DNA of 64,000 nt from Setaria digitata (Eukaryota; Nematoda; Chromadorea; Rhabditida; Setariidae), in NCBI GenBank assembly GCA_003640385.1, contig RCAB01000147.1:62001-126000 (forward strand). Direction: 5' to 3'. The position numbers and the translations under genes were made by a program. Position 1 is the first letter of the stretch. Every line of letters begins with the position of its first letter. Positions 12,601 to 25,086 of this stretch are shown here, in pieces. The notes beneath the pieces are model-generated. The model did no database searches and had not been told where the DNA came from. It saw nothing but the letters and a program-made list of their open reading frames with translations.

Positions 12601-15600
12601 TTGATCAAAAATGCTTATAGGCCGAAGTTTGTTTCGAGCCATTTTAGGGAACCTAAGGATTACGTTTATTTCAATTTATCCTCTGAGTGAGATAAATTTA
12701 GATATGAAAAGAAAATCCCAATAAAAAACCGAGAAAGTTACGCATTAACGTCAACAGATGTGTGGTTATATATTTATGTGATCAGTTATAACAAACATTG
12801 ATTTCGTCCCCTCACAAATTTGGTATTTAAAAAAAAAAAAAAAGATTTAAAAATTGCTAAGAAATCAATACAGGGATAGATTAATCAAACGCTTTGAAGG
12901 GATCTTGAGTATTACAGTTGTTCCATTAGAAGTAGTTTTGATTTAATATAACGGCAAGTTTGATAATTAATTTCAAAGTATAATTATTATCTGATGATCA
13001 CTATTAAACCAATCATGAACTCCTAAAATTTGAGAAATTAATGATGACCATCAAATTGGTGCTATTTTGATATTAATTATAATATAAATCACATGAGGAA
13101 GTAATGAAAATATGTAATTATATTCTATAAAGCAAAGCTAGGAATTACAATATTTCAAGTATCTCTAAATTTTAGTTAAAAATTTGGCAATTTAATCCTT
13201 TTTTTTTTTTTTTAAATTGCTGAAATTATTCGTCCAATGGATGAAAATATCAATGGCTACAAGTTTCATACCAAAGAATTTTTCTAATTCTATAAAGTTG
13301 AATCTAATTAATTCAATCGTATATTTCAAATATGAGTACATTATTCTGTCTTTTTCCTTTCCCTTCTTTTATTGATATCGTTGAATTACGCAATTATGCA
13401 AAAAAAAAAAAAAAAAAAAGAAAAAAGAGTGAAGGAAAAAAAAAATGAACCAGCAACGAAATAGGGTGCCATTCGTTGTGAATCCTTAATTAGTTCTTGA
13501 TTAACTATTTCTGATCCAAGTACCTGCAAACGTATTTGCCTTTTCTTTTTAAAAATTTGCCACATAAAAGTTTCACATTTCGATAAATTGTATAGCTGTG
13601 AGTTTTTTTTTTTTTTGAGAACAGGGTTTGAGAAATCAGCCTATGTCATACAAAAAAATTTCCTATCTGTTACTACTAATCAGGGCTAGGCCATAGCCTT
13701 AAGAATAGATAAGATACTGTTACAAGTAGTTTACAAAATAATAATTGCTAAATTCTTTAAAAGCTAACTATCTAGAATGTTAGCGTGTTTAGGTCATAAT
13801 AAGAATTCACAGCAAAATGAGAAAAAGATTTGAAATATACCAATATTTTTATTGGTCGGTCGATATAAGTTTGAGTAGCAAATTTATAAAGCGCTAATTC
13901 CCAAGAATTAAGCTTTGTTTCGATGTTATGACTAGTTATTTGTCCTTGGAAAATCATGAAAATTACCTGAAAAAGTTTTAAAAATGGTTACTTTCGTTCC
14001 TTTCTCTTGTCACTGTAATTATCACTATGCTAAGGTGTTAATTAATCTTAAATATGCAAACAAAAATTGGTCATTGGATAATGAAAGAAAAGAGCAATAT
14101 TGCAGCTCATTTTTTAATAACTACAAATAACAAACATTTCATTTTTTAAAAATTATTCGAAAAGATTTTTCTGTCAGAAAGATATTTTGTAAGCATATTT
14201 TTAGAACTCATTCTATAATATCAAATTTCATCACAAATTATACCTCAATATATTCAATATTAGTGATAGCTTTCAGGATTGCTTTTTCCGTAGCAGTAGC
14301 GGATTCTGTCTTACTCCTGTCGATGTTACGATCATAACTGCTACCATTTCTATACGGTCGTAAACGGACACCGTAAAAATTGCGTTCCAGATGGATTTCA
14401 AAGCCTCTAATTTTGGCAATTGGATATGTTAAATTGGTTATTTCACTACGTGCTTTACCCCCTTTCTCTTTCCTGTATTCTTCCAACAATGCACTCTGAA
14501 AATAATGTTAGCTTACGTAATGCTTCTGGGTTACGTGACGACGCTTCTGAAAGAAACATTTCGAAATCATATTTTACAGTATGAACAAGAGCAAGTTAGA
14601 TGCAGTGAAAAAGAAAAAATGAATTTAGGGATTCTGATGAGCGAATGTTTAATACCCAACAATTAGACTGCTACAGAAATCCCTTCAGCCTTGCAAAAAT
14701 GACACACGCACGTGAAAGTATTCGATGACAACGTTTGCATCGCAAGAGAATTGGCATATTTCTTTATAAACGAATTGTTCACCAGAAGAAGGCACTTCAA
14801 CAGTGAAATTATCTATGAGATATCGGTGCAGACGAACTACTTCAGCCAAGTAGTTCAGACGATGCATTGAGCCACCATCACGGGCCTGTAGCATCAAGAC
14901 TGTTAATGTTGGGTCACCTGAAAAACTTGGCACTACTATATTCTATTTGGATATTTCGAATAATTATGGTTCAGCAGAACTTAAACATTTCGAGAATTTG
15001 AATTACCAAATGAAAAAACAGAAAAAAAAAAAAAAAAAGGGAACTGATAAAATGTCTTTAAATTGTCAGCGTTATTTAATATTAACGTTCATTGCAATAT
15101 CAATCTTGAACAGTTTTGAGAAAAGAAATAATCTTTTACGAAAATATATCTTTATCGCTTAAGCGTCTAATTTTCAAGGAATTAGTTTGAAATAAGTTAA
15201 AATTTATTAAATAATTCACTTTTTCAATTCCAAATTTCACTTCCTCTTCTTTCCTTTCCTTTTTTATTTCAAGTAAAAAAGCAAACTAACCAAAAGAATT
15301 GCTAAATTCTCGTAACAAATTAGCTTCTCGTCTTGACGGTGATGTTGTTGGTGTATAGCCATCACGAACTCGATCTTCTAGTTTAAGATAATAAATTCCG
15401 AATGACATTACTGACATAATGATTGCAGCAATGACATATGCAAGTGGATATGAACCGATACTAAAACCGATCAAGCGAAAAACCCTTCTTAATGTCATCT
15501 GTTGACAGAATGCTAGTAGTTTTGATGCTTTTGCGTCTGAAATTTGAAATGAATTGGCAAATCTAAAACGATCAGAAACCAAAAAATTATGGAATAGATT

Positions 15601-16271
15601 ATAATGCTTCAATATTTTTGAGGAAATTAATGAGAAGTACTTTTGTGTAAAATTAGAAAATTAAAAGAGAAAAAGACATTTAAATTTTTGGAAATCAGAA
15701 CAGACTGTGTTATCTTGTGTAAAATCTCATGATCGAAGCATTTTATCATAAACGTTTTAATCTAAGATATAAACATTTCTTGGAGTTCAATTTGGCCTTT
15801 AAAAATATTCGAAAGGTTAAAAAGAAATTAAGGCCATCTTATGAATTTTACGTAACAGAAGTGACGCGATGTATTGATAAATGATGAACAAGAACGAATT
15901 AATTGAAATTCAGAATTCAGAGGAAAACAGAAAGCTAGTCCGAGAAATTGGTCATAATGTTCATCTCTACATGGAACAAGAAGAGTATAAAATGGCCCAG
16001 TAATTTTACAATTATCATCCAATGATTATGAATGATATGATATCAATACTTTTCAAGTGAAGTTTCTATGTGGCATTTCTGACGTGCGTAAATTCTCAAT
16101 TCACGTAAACAGCAACTCACTGTTATTGACGACGCCTGGACTGATTCTCAACGGTAGTTCTTCCTGCATCTCACAACATTCATTATCATTGTTGTTATTA
16201 GCCAAATCAGCCGTAAAATTAGAGCGGAACTGTTGATTGGTGGATGCACTTTCCACAAATAACGTTGACAT
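5800..16271 (-). CDS. Patched-related (PTR) protein with sterol-sensing domain
   Basis: Seventeen minus-strand exons join in phase (5' to 3'): 16121-16271, 15291-15536, 14712-14917, 14244-14495, 13841-13966, 13451-13523, 11457-11666, 10751-10918, 10185-10324 (3' edge uncertain), 9419-9626, 8908-9030, 8571-8781, 8035-8233, 7802-7907, 6919-7037, 6628-6786, 5800-6180; about 1,025 residues. The start ATG (16271) has an in-frame upstream TAG and an AG two bases before it, which would suit trans-splicing. The product is an RND-type 12-helix membrane protein: helix 1 near residues 78-103, a large extracellular loop, a sterol-sensing domain from about 352, the GALTPTPE motif, the second extracellular loop, and helix 10 with GMSVDF (D836). 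By family knowledge PTR proteins act in cuticle and moulting biology and membrane sterol or lipid handling. The C-terminus is a Gly/Ser-rich cytoplasmic tail. Unusually, the helix-4 acidic pair is replaced (see findings). I cannot assign which ptr paralogue this is. Confidence 0.9.
7113..7258. repeat. A/T-only low-complexity tract
   Basis: Almost entirely A and T, with repeated tatatttttatat and attactaatatt units, inside the intron between PTR exons 14 and 15. It has no coding potential. Confidence 0.8.
10604..10777. repeat. Three tandem 58-bp copies spanning a PTR exon end
   Basis: Three head-to-tail 58-bp copies start at 10604, 10662 and 10720. They are nearly identical; the middle copy reads ccctaag where the others read ccctagg. 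The copy at 10720-10777 contains the true 3' end of PTR exon 8 and its 5' splice site. The other two repeat that exon end and splice site inside the intron. Confidence 0.95.
10745..10751 (-). promoter_or_regulatory. GC-type 5' splice site of PTR intron 8
   Basis: On the minus strand exon 8 ends CCAG followed by GCAAGT. Splicing here gives TPTPE in phase with exon 9, restoring the conserved GALTPTPE motif. No GT alternative gives that motif. It is therefore a GC-AG intron. Confidence 0.8.
11667..13450. other. Long PTR intron (about 1.8 kb)
   Basis: This intron separates PTR exons 6 and 7. It is AT-rich with an A-run near 12830-12844 and T-run near 13199-13214. A 75-codon plus-strand open frame near 11894-12121 resembles no family. 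I see no embedded gene. Confidence 0.6.
13451..16271 (-). other. PTR N-terminus, first helix and first extracellular loop (exons 1-6)
   Basis: Exon 1 encodes a polar, Asn-rich N-terminus. Exon 2 carries a basic segment and the first membrane helix, then the family motif [17 protein letters not shown] that opens the large first extracellular loop. Exons 3-6 encode the rest of the loop, including the [17 protein letters not shown] and SEIVNQEL segments usual in nematode PTR proteins. Exon 6 is only 73 nt. Reading phase is continuous across all six exons. Confidence 0.85.
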
Positions 16272-16500
16272 AACTGATCGGCAAATAGTCTAGTTTAGTG
16301 CGAAACTTTTAAATCATTGCATCTCTAAAATTAGAGTTTTTTTTTTTTTTTTCATGTCTTGTTAAACAATGCAAATTGTATCATTTGAATAGCTGCCTAA
16401 ATGAGTGATACAAGAACACTGTGTTTAACTCAAATTCTGTAAAAGGGAGAATTATATCTCATCGGTTTTAAGCTTGAGTTAAAGATAGAACGGAACTATA

Positions 16501-16953
16501 CTGCTTAAATGAGTTGTGAAACAAAGTTTTTTTTTATAGCATATTGTGAAACAGTTTATTTCATCCCATTAGTTTTAATGAGATCTTTAAGTTAGCAAAA
16601 GAGAGATACCTGAGCAAATAAATACTAGTATTAGATAGACAAACAATAGATGAATAAATAAAAGGTCGGTATCAGGTAGGCCCCTTCGGCAAATAAATAG
16701 CACAGAGATAAATAAATGGAGATGTAGCAGAGATTTAAATGAATGGATAAGTAATTGTTAATTATTAGCATCACTGATATTTTCAAATCTAAGAAGTGAT
16801 AATAAAATGCGCCTTTTCATGGAGAGATATTTGTTGAAAAATTAAAAAGAACAAAGGAGAAAATGATGCCAAATAAAAAAGAGGAAAGCCTAGGCTTGAG
16901 TTGTTTTGTCTATCCATATATAAACTGCTTAAATGAGTTGTGAAACAAAGTTT
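16501..16953. repeat. Direct repeat pair upstream of the PTR gene
   Basis: A 29-bp identical sequence beginning ctgcttaaatgagttgtg occurs at 16501-16529 and 16925-16953, about 230-680 bp upstream of the PTR start codon. Function is unknown. Confidence 0.8.
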
Positions 16954-19900
16954 ATTGTGTTTCCTTAATTTCCATTCTAATTTGTTAGCATTAAATCAAT
17001 TAAGAATGATAAGTGATAAATCAGAGTAAAGCGATCAACAAATAAACAAAAGGAAAAAGTAATGAATGATAAATTTTCTATCACTTTATCACTGTACTTC
17101 TGTACTATTATTACATTTGATATTGCTTACTATATCAATACACTGATATGATGCAATGAATAACACACAGTTTACATAAGCTTTTAGAGCACAATATATG
17201 GCATTATCAACTGGTACCCATCGGTTTCGTTGTGATATGAACAAGTAGAGTTTAGTGAAGTACTGAAACTCCATTAATCATTCGAGAAATGCTAATAAAA
17301 TGATAATACTTGGGAAATATCGTTTAAATAAGATCAGATGAGATTAATTGATGCATTTGTTTATCATATCTCCGTGATCATCAAGAAGGTCTGCACAAGC
17401 CTAGATTCGAAATATTTCATGCAAAATCATAGAATTACTGGTTAGATTTAAAAAGAGAAAATGAAAAATAAATATGTTAGCAAAATGAAATTATAAAAGA
17501 ATGAAAGAGAGAAAGAGAATGAAAAAAAAAAAATTTTAATTTCAAGCAACAAAATGGTACTTAGAGCAATAAGAGGAAATGAGAAGTTAGTTCGACCAGA
17601 GGAAGAGCATAGTCTGAAAACTCAATTTCAATCGAGATTGATCTTTAATTTCGCGTACTAAATCCTTCCTTTTCATCTTACTCCTCTCTGTCTTCCTCTT
17701 CTACTCTTGCCAATTAATTATTCACGACAACTCTTTTTAAATAAGTAGAACAGAATAAGTGTAAACTTTGTTTAAAATTGAGATTGAAATTTTTTTTAAA
17801 TCTAACATTCTTCAAGTTTAGTTTGTGTCTTGCTATTATCATTAATAATATAGCAGTAAGAAAGAAATTAAAAAAATGGACTGTTGCTCTTCATGAATCT
17901 GCGAATGTTTCAGATGAGAACTTCAACAATTTATCATTTATTTATCATTTACTTCATATATATTCATATTATCAGTCATGCTCTTTCTGAGTACTCCGTA
18001 TCATTTGACACACCGATTTGTTCCCCATGAGATATATCTTGGAAGATACCTATCAGTAGATGGATTAATATTTGGTATTCAAGTCATTTCAATCTCACTT
18101 TAAATTACTTTTTATTAAATAAAGTATTATGCGCATTTTCTTTATCCAATTCGAGCTCTAGTCTTCATAATTAGCAATAATTTAAGGAACTAAATGGTAA
18201 CTTGATTTAGTCATTGGAAATAACACAATAATACTACCATACCATATGATTTATTCAAATTATAAAATACACAAACTGATTAATTTAATTAAAGGAAAAA
18301 TGGAATGTTCCGCAGAAATGAATAAAATAGAATTAATTCACCGGTAGCACTATTTCTGACTCCTTTTTACTGCAAGTGAGGAAATGATTCACTGATGTGA
18401 TTGAGCTGATGAAAAACGAAAAATGATATAAATAAGGAAATGATTGGATATGCTAATCTCTTACTTTCATTTGGAAATAAAAGCATTCTTCACAACTTTT
18501 ATAAATCCCACTAGTTTTTACAATTTAATTTTAAAATTTTTCATAATATTATCACTAACAGTATAGGTTAGGAATATTCACAGAACTAAGCAAAAGCCAG
18601 GTAAAAGGGTAGAAAATTTTTTCCTAATTCTGAAAAGTTAAGCATATGCAAGTTTAAGTTTGCACAAGAATGGTCAAGAATAATAGGAGTTTTTTTTTTT
18701 TTTTTTTTTTTTTTTCAACAATCAAAGAGATTTCTCTGTTTCATCGAGCCAAAAACAGAAATGAAATGAGACAGGTGGTCGAATGAATTCTCAGCAATTC
18801 ACATCCAAAAACTTTAGAAAGAATGAAAATAACGGACACTAATATAAATAAATTCATGTCAGACTTTTTCACGATAAGGGAAAAGAAACTTTGGAAAAAA
18901 AAAAAAAAAGCATTGTGGAATTTTAAGAATCAGTTAGGACTGCATAGCAGAAAAATAGTTTATTGTGAAGGGTGAAAAAAAAAAAAAAAAAAAAACAAAA
19001 AGCAAGAGAAGGTAAGGAAAGGAACCAGCTTTTTTCGATCACTTCCTTTTTTAAACTTCACACCTCTTACTTACGGTTATACTATAGTGTTTTTTTTTTT
19101 TTTTTTTTGAAATCTACAGAGAAAAAAAGAACAAAATCAGATTAATTTGCTAATTAAAAATGATACATATTATTAAAAATTATGGAAGGCAACAAATTCT
19201 TTTCTTCTTCTATTTCCCAATTTTCACAGATTCCATAACTGATTGATAGCAAATGAAAAAAAAAAAAAACCTTGGAAATCAATGTTTAAAAATATGGAGC
19301 AATTTGGTAAAACTGATCAGAAAGGCAGAACAGTACAAGAAAATCCTAGATAATCAGACTTAGCATAAATTCTTGAGAACGAGACAAATGCGAATTCGGA
19401 AATAAGATCAGTGGTAGCTCTAGTAATACTGGAATTCTGCAAGTGAACAGAAATTAATATCTCAAAATTCGAGAAAGCGAAAAATAAAAAAGAAGCAATC
19501 TGTTGGAAGTTGGTGTTGAAAACGATAAATTTGATAAATTATAATTGAAAGTACCGTAGCATTCTGACCGATACACATAGGACAAGTTCATTTTTCAAAA
19601 TTTTAACGTTAGCTTTAATTAATTAGCCAAAAGTTGGGAAATGAACACCATTAAATTACTAAATATATTCAAATTAATGGAAAAAAAAAAGAAAGAATGG
19701 AGAACGGAAATTTGACCACCAATTACAAGTATTATTTATTGAAGGTATTTTCTTTTGATAACATTAATTAATTACAAAAATCATTAGAGCGAAGTTAATG
19801 ACTGGAACAATCATTGGCTTATATGTTACACCCAATTACTTATTAAAGTTAATTATTTAAGAAATACAAATGAAATGAATGAATGGAGCAAATAAAAAGT

Positions 19901-20773
19901 AGCACGAAGGTAAGTAATAGGAAGTCAAAACCTGAAATATTTAAGTTTACTAGGAAAGAAATTTTTTTCTAATTAGCTTCCTTCTCAGTTTTAATTTATT
20001 TTACTCCATGATATTTGCCTTATTCGATCTTGTACTAATTCATATTTTCATTCTTTTTTTAAAATTCCATTTTTTGCTAACTTCCTTATTAGCAAAAATA
20101 AAAAAGAGAAAAGAAAGAAAAAATAGAAAAGAAATAAAGGGAAAAAAAGAAAATTACTGAAATCGATAATTATTAATAGCACGTGCTTTGCTGATGATTT
20201 AATGATAAATGCATTGTTATCATGATTACATAGCATCATACCACAACACTAGCAAAAGCAACAGCAGCAGTAGCAATAGTTCATAAAGGTAATGAAGGAG
20301 GACTAGTAATACTATAGCAAGGATAGACAACAATAAGAAAGGAAGGAACCGGTCGATGTTTTGTTGCTGACACTAAAAGTTTGAAAAAAGAAAAAGGTTG
20401 GAAAAAAAGGTCAATCAACATTAGAGCAATTAATGGAGAATGAAAAAGAAAAAACAATTAATGAATTTACTAATAGATGAAAAAAGAAAAAACAATTCTA
20501 GATCTAATGGCTATTGTGTCATCATTTCGCTGCTACCGCTAATTTTGACAATTATTTTACTATCCTCTCTACAGGTGTACTTCATTATTCAATTTATTGA
20601 ATACTCTGAAATTCCGTCTAAAATTTAGAAACGAAATCGATAATTTCAAATTTTATCATTGATTTTAACGCAAAAAAAAAAAAAACGGATGATTTGTTTG
20701 TTATTTCAATGGATTACCGCACAGCAAAAAACGAAAACGATACAGCCAGCAACTGTGTGTCCATAATAAACGG

Positions 20774-21456
20774 TGCACACATACACACACGCACACACAC
20801 ATACATAAACACACACACACATACACCACACATACACACACACATAACCACACATACACACACACATACACCACACATACACACACACATACACACATAC
20901 ATACACCACACATACACACACACACACATAACCACACATACACACACACATACACAACCACACATACACACACACATACACCACACATACACACACACAT
21001 ACACACATACATACACCACACATACACACACACACACATAACCACACATACACACACACACACACAACACATACACACACACATACACACATACATACAC
21101 CACACATACACACACACACACACATAACCACACATACACACACACATACACCACACATACACACACACATACACACATACATACACCACACATACACACA
21201 CACACACATAACCACACATACACACACACACACATAACCACACATACACACACACATACACCAAACATACACACACACATACACACATACATACACCACA
21301 CATACACACACACACACATAACCACACATACACACACACATACACACACACATACACACATACATACACACATACATACACCACACATACACACACACAT
21401 AACCACACATACACACACACATACATACACACATACATACACACACACATACACAT
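20774..21456. repeat. CA-rich satellite with higher-order repeat structure
   Basis: Nearly 700 bp consist of CA, CATA and ACCA variants. Marker motif atacaccaca following acatac recurs at about 20901, 21011, 21095, 21181 and 21291, so spacings are about 110, 84, 86 and 110 bp, a nested pattern rather than a pure microsatellite. All three minus-strand frames stay open through it, because the repeat contains no stop trinucleotides there. The implied Cys/Val/Tyr proteins are artefacts. Confidence 0.95.
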
Positions 21457-24319
21457 ATTGGTGTCTTCATTTTCAAATAATTTGAAAATAATTCAAACCA
21501 AGAAAGCGAACTTCGATACGTTGCCTAAATTGACAAGTGCAAAGGCAGAAAAAAAAAATCAACAAAGAACTGAAATTAATAATTCCAAAGAAATAATCGT
21601 CGCGAGACAGAAACTTTTCAATAATTTTGAAAGAAAGGAAAGTAAATATACCAAAAAATTGGCTTTTTTTTTTTTTCCTGAATTCACTATTACTGGAAAG
21701 CCAATAGTCTTCTTACATGCAAAAATTAGTCGTAACTTTTTTAATCTTTTAAATGCTTAAAATTAGAGAGCACTTCAAAGAGCGCTATAGTTTGAGTTCA
21801 TTTCTCTATTCAGCAGTGAATAGTTTCCAATCGTTCTGAAAGATTCTCAATGAAGAAAAAGAAAATGTGGTAATAATTTGATAAATCATCAATTTAAAAG
21901 TGTTTTCTAAAATGATGAAAAATCAGTGAAGAGAAGGATGATATTTTAAATTGGTGAAATAAATTTCATATGCAACTAAAATAACAATGAATTTGTTTAA
22001 AATTTCGAAATTTTGAAAGAGAGAGAGAGAGAAAAAAAAAAAACAATAGAAAGCAATAGTAATTGTTGATTTTTAGAAAGTAAAATTTTTAGAAACAAGT
22101 TAGTGAAACCGGTGCCAACAACAAACAATATTCGTTCTACACAAACAGATGCATGAAGGTATAGGCAATCGAAAAGAGGTTAAAAATTGATGATAAATGA
22201 ACCATTCAGCAATTTACAAAGATGAATGAAACAAACGGTAGGATAACAAAAAAGTTCTTCATCGTTTTTGCAAGTTTAGACATATTAATAATTGAGCCAT
22301 CTGATATTATCAGGTATGTTAAGCAGATAAATAGCTAAATGATTAAAATTGAATTTAAAATTTGCATGAGTGAAGAGACAGGAAGAGCAAGAAGAGTGCT
22401 GTGTGGTTTTTGTGAAAATAAGAGATTTTGTGCGTTATACACATCGTGGGATCGTAATTTAATGAAATTAATGAGTTGAAATATTCTTTTCAAATTATTC
22501 GAAAAAGTTTTTTTTTTTTTCTAAGACTTCTAGAATTATTTCTTGCGAAATTTAACGAATTTTCCATGACAATCAATTAATATCAATAATCAACTTTACT
22601 GATAATGATCGGCCTTTTTTTTTTTGTGATCAAAACAGAACGATTGTTTCATGATAAATTTTTATAATTTAGTTAAAATTTAATAATTCCTTTAATAACA
22701 TTTATTCAAAATTAAATCTAAAGTAAGACAATAAATTTGAAAAATAAGTTTTAATTGGCAAAATGGCAGAAAAAGCATCAATCATTTTTTTTTCAATTTG
22801 GTGATTTCTTTCTGCAGAAATTACTATAAAATTACAAATTCATTAAGGAATAACTATTTTACTATGACAATAAAAAAGGCCAATCATTATCGATTAATCA
22901 CTATCAGTAAAGTTACTCATTGATATTAACTGATCGCCACGGAAAATTTCTCAATTTCGAAAATTTTTTTCAATTTTTTTTTTCCAATTTTTTTCAAAAA
23001 TTTCGCGAGAAACAATTCTAAAAATTTTACAGAAAAAAAAACCTATTTCGAAATAGTTCGGAAAGAACATTTTCCATTAATTTCATTAAACTACTACGAT
23101 ACCACAATGAGCATTACGAATAACATCTCTTATTTTACGAAAATTTTCACAGCCTTTTTTAGCCTCTTCGCTTCTTTGAATTATTTCTAGTCATAATGGA
23201 TTAATTTTCCAGAAACTATTAATCTATTCAAATGGCAAAAATAAAACATTTCGGATTCAAAATGATTGCAAATGATCAATTACATTTTAAAATAGTTTAA
23301 AGTAGTGTCTCATTTGAACTATTTTTGTCAGTTCAAGAATTTCTGAGAAAGATTATTCCGAAATAACACAAAAAGTTTCAAACATTAAAACTGCTCAACC
23401 ACCATAACCGAAAGTTTGATAGCGGTGACATAAAAGGGAATATTTCAGAGTGACCGAATCTGACGATTTATTAGCCTTTCAGTTGATATGATCAGATGTG
23501 CTGATAAAAAAACATTTTTTTTTTTTTTTTTTAGGTGGGGAACGGGGAGAAAGAGAGAATTGAATAACACTGGAAGGAAGTAACAGTAATGATTATAAAA
23601 TGTTATCTTTGAAAAACAAAGCAGTTTGAGTGCTTGAATTTTAATATTGGATGCTAAATTCAACTCAAGATCAAACTTTGCCCATTTTAGGCATGAAGCC
23701 ATTCAAATAAATTACATCAAGCCTCAGCAAACGAAAACAAACAGTCGTATTCCGCATTCACTAGTTTATTCTAATGGTACCTAAAATATACCTCTGTAAA
23801 TTAGAGCCAAACCACCGGATAATTACTTTTAATTAATTGGAATCAACCTGTGCTGCAATCAGCAGAATAGTTCAGTTTTTTTTTTCCTCTCATTGATCAG
23901 TCTCAAATTCGATCTAGCCTTCTGGCATCAGTGCAATGTGCGTGGTGTTGAGAGATTCGAGTGACATTGCCAGAAGTGGACTGATGGATCGTCTAAGAAG
24001 CCAAGAAATTTCTCAGCCAAAAAAAGTCTTTTCCTCTTCCCCTTTAATCTTTGCTGATCTGTATGCTATAAAATTTAGAAATGAATCAAAATCAGTAACA
24101 GCTGGTAAGAGTGAAAAAATTTTGAATTCACTTGAAACAAACTAAAGACCTCCTAATTTTTAATTAATTGCTGCCGACCAAAAGAAGGAATTAACCAAGA
24201 ATCCAAAAGAACTGAATACTAAGGGAATTGAATTAAAGTATTTCTGCTTTTTTTTTTCTCTATCATAAATACAATTAGCAAGTATTTCAGTTGAATAATG
24301 TAAATCAAAGAATCAATCC

Positions 24320-24520
24320 AATTAGAGATATTTCCTTCTGAAGATGTTTATTTAAAATATAAGTAACTGACTATAATTTAAATCAACAATTGAGCATTTA
24401 ACACGTAAGTGTACCATGTGTGTAACTTTTTCATTTCAGGTTCATTTTAGCATTGAATTCTTGCTATTCCTACCTGGCTTCTACCTTGTGTAACATCTTC
24501 AGAAGGAAATATCTCTAATT
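24320..24520. repeat. Inverted repeat with perfect 29-bp arms
   Basis: Arms 24320-24348 and 24492-24520 are exact reverse complements of each other (left arm begins aattagagatatttcc), separated by 143 bp. Size and shape suit a small fold-back or MITE-like element, but no clear target-site duplication is visible. Confidence 0.85.
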
Positions 24521-25049
24521 TGCCGCTAGAGCTGTCTGCTACTATATATGAGAAATTAATTATGTTTGTGGTGATAAATCTAATAATTAATGAAGCTCGC
24601 ACGAATTATATTTAATTAAATTTAACCATCGGAAGATATTGCATTGAAAGATGCAATTCGAAACCGATATTGAGTGTGCTGTGACTCGGAGAGCAAACAT
24701 TATCAACGGTATCACTTATTAGATAAGGATTAGGCAGAAGCTGAAAGATAACTGATTAGAAAAAGTAATTATAACAAAATAATTATGATGGATGGAAGGA
24801 CTAAAATTCACGAAAGAAATAAATGCAAATGATTTTACAAATTGCACTGCGCATCTTTTTTTTTTTTTTTATTTCAAAAATTCTTTTTCACACTCTGTTA
24901 AATTAAATTTGATAAAATAAACTATTATTTTTTTTCCACCTGAACATATCATACATAATTGGAAAGTTTGAAGAGATCTATTAGTTAGATATCACGATCA
25001 ATTAAGTTATCAGTTCAATTAAAGCATTCGATCAAAACTATTTTCGATA

Positions 25050-25086
25050 GCTACATATGACATCTGCTTGGATTATCATATGTAGC
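25050..25086. repeat. Short hairpin-forming inverted repeat
   Basis: Arms gctacatatga (25050-25060) and tcatatgtagc (25076-25086) are perfectly complementary with a 15-nt loop. No associated gene is evident. Confidence 0.75.

Noticed and set aside
20701..21476. Three long overlapping minus-strand open frames encoding Cys/Val/Tyr-rich proteins of about 250 residues
   Set aside because: They are the reverse reading of the CA satellite, which lacks stop trinucleotides in all three frames; the repeats alone explain the length and composition.
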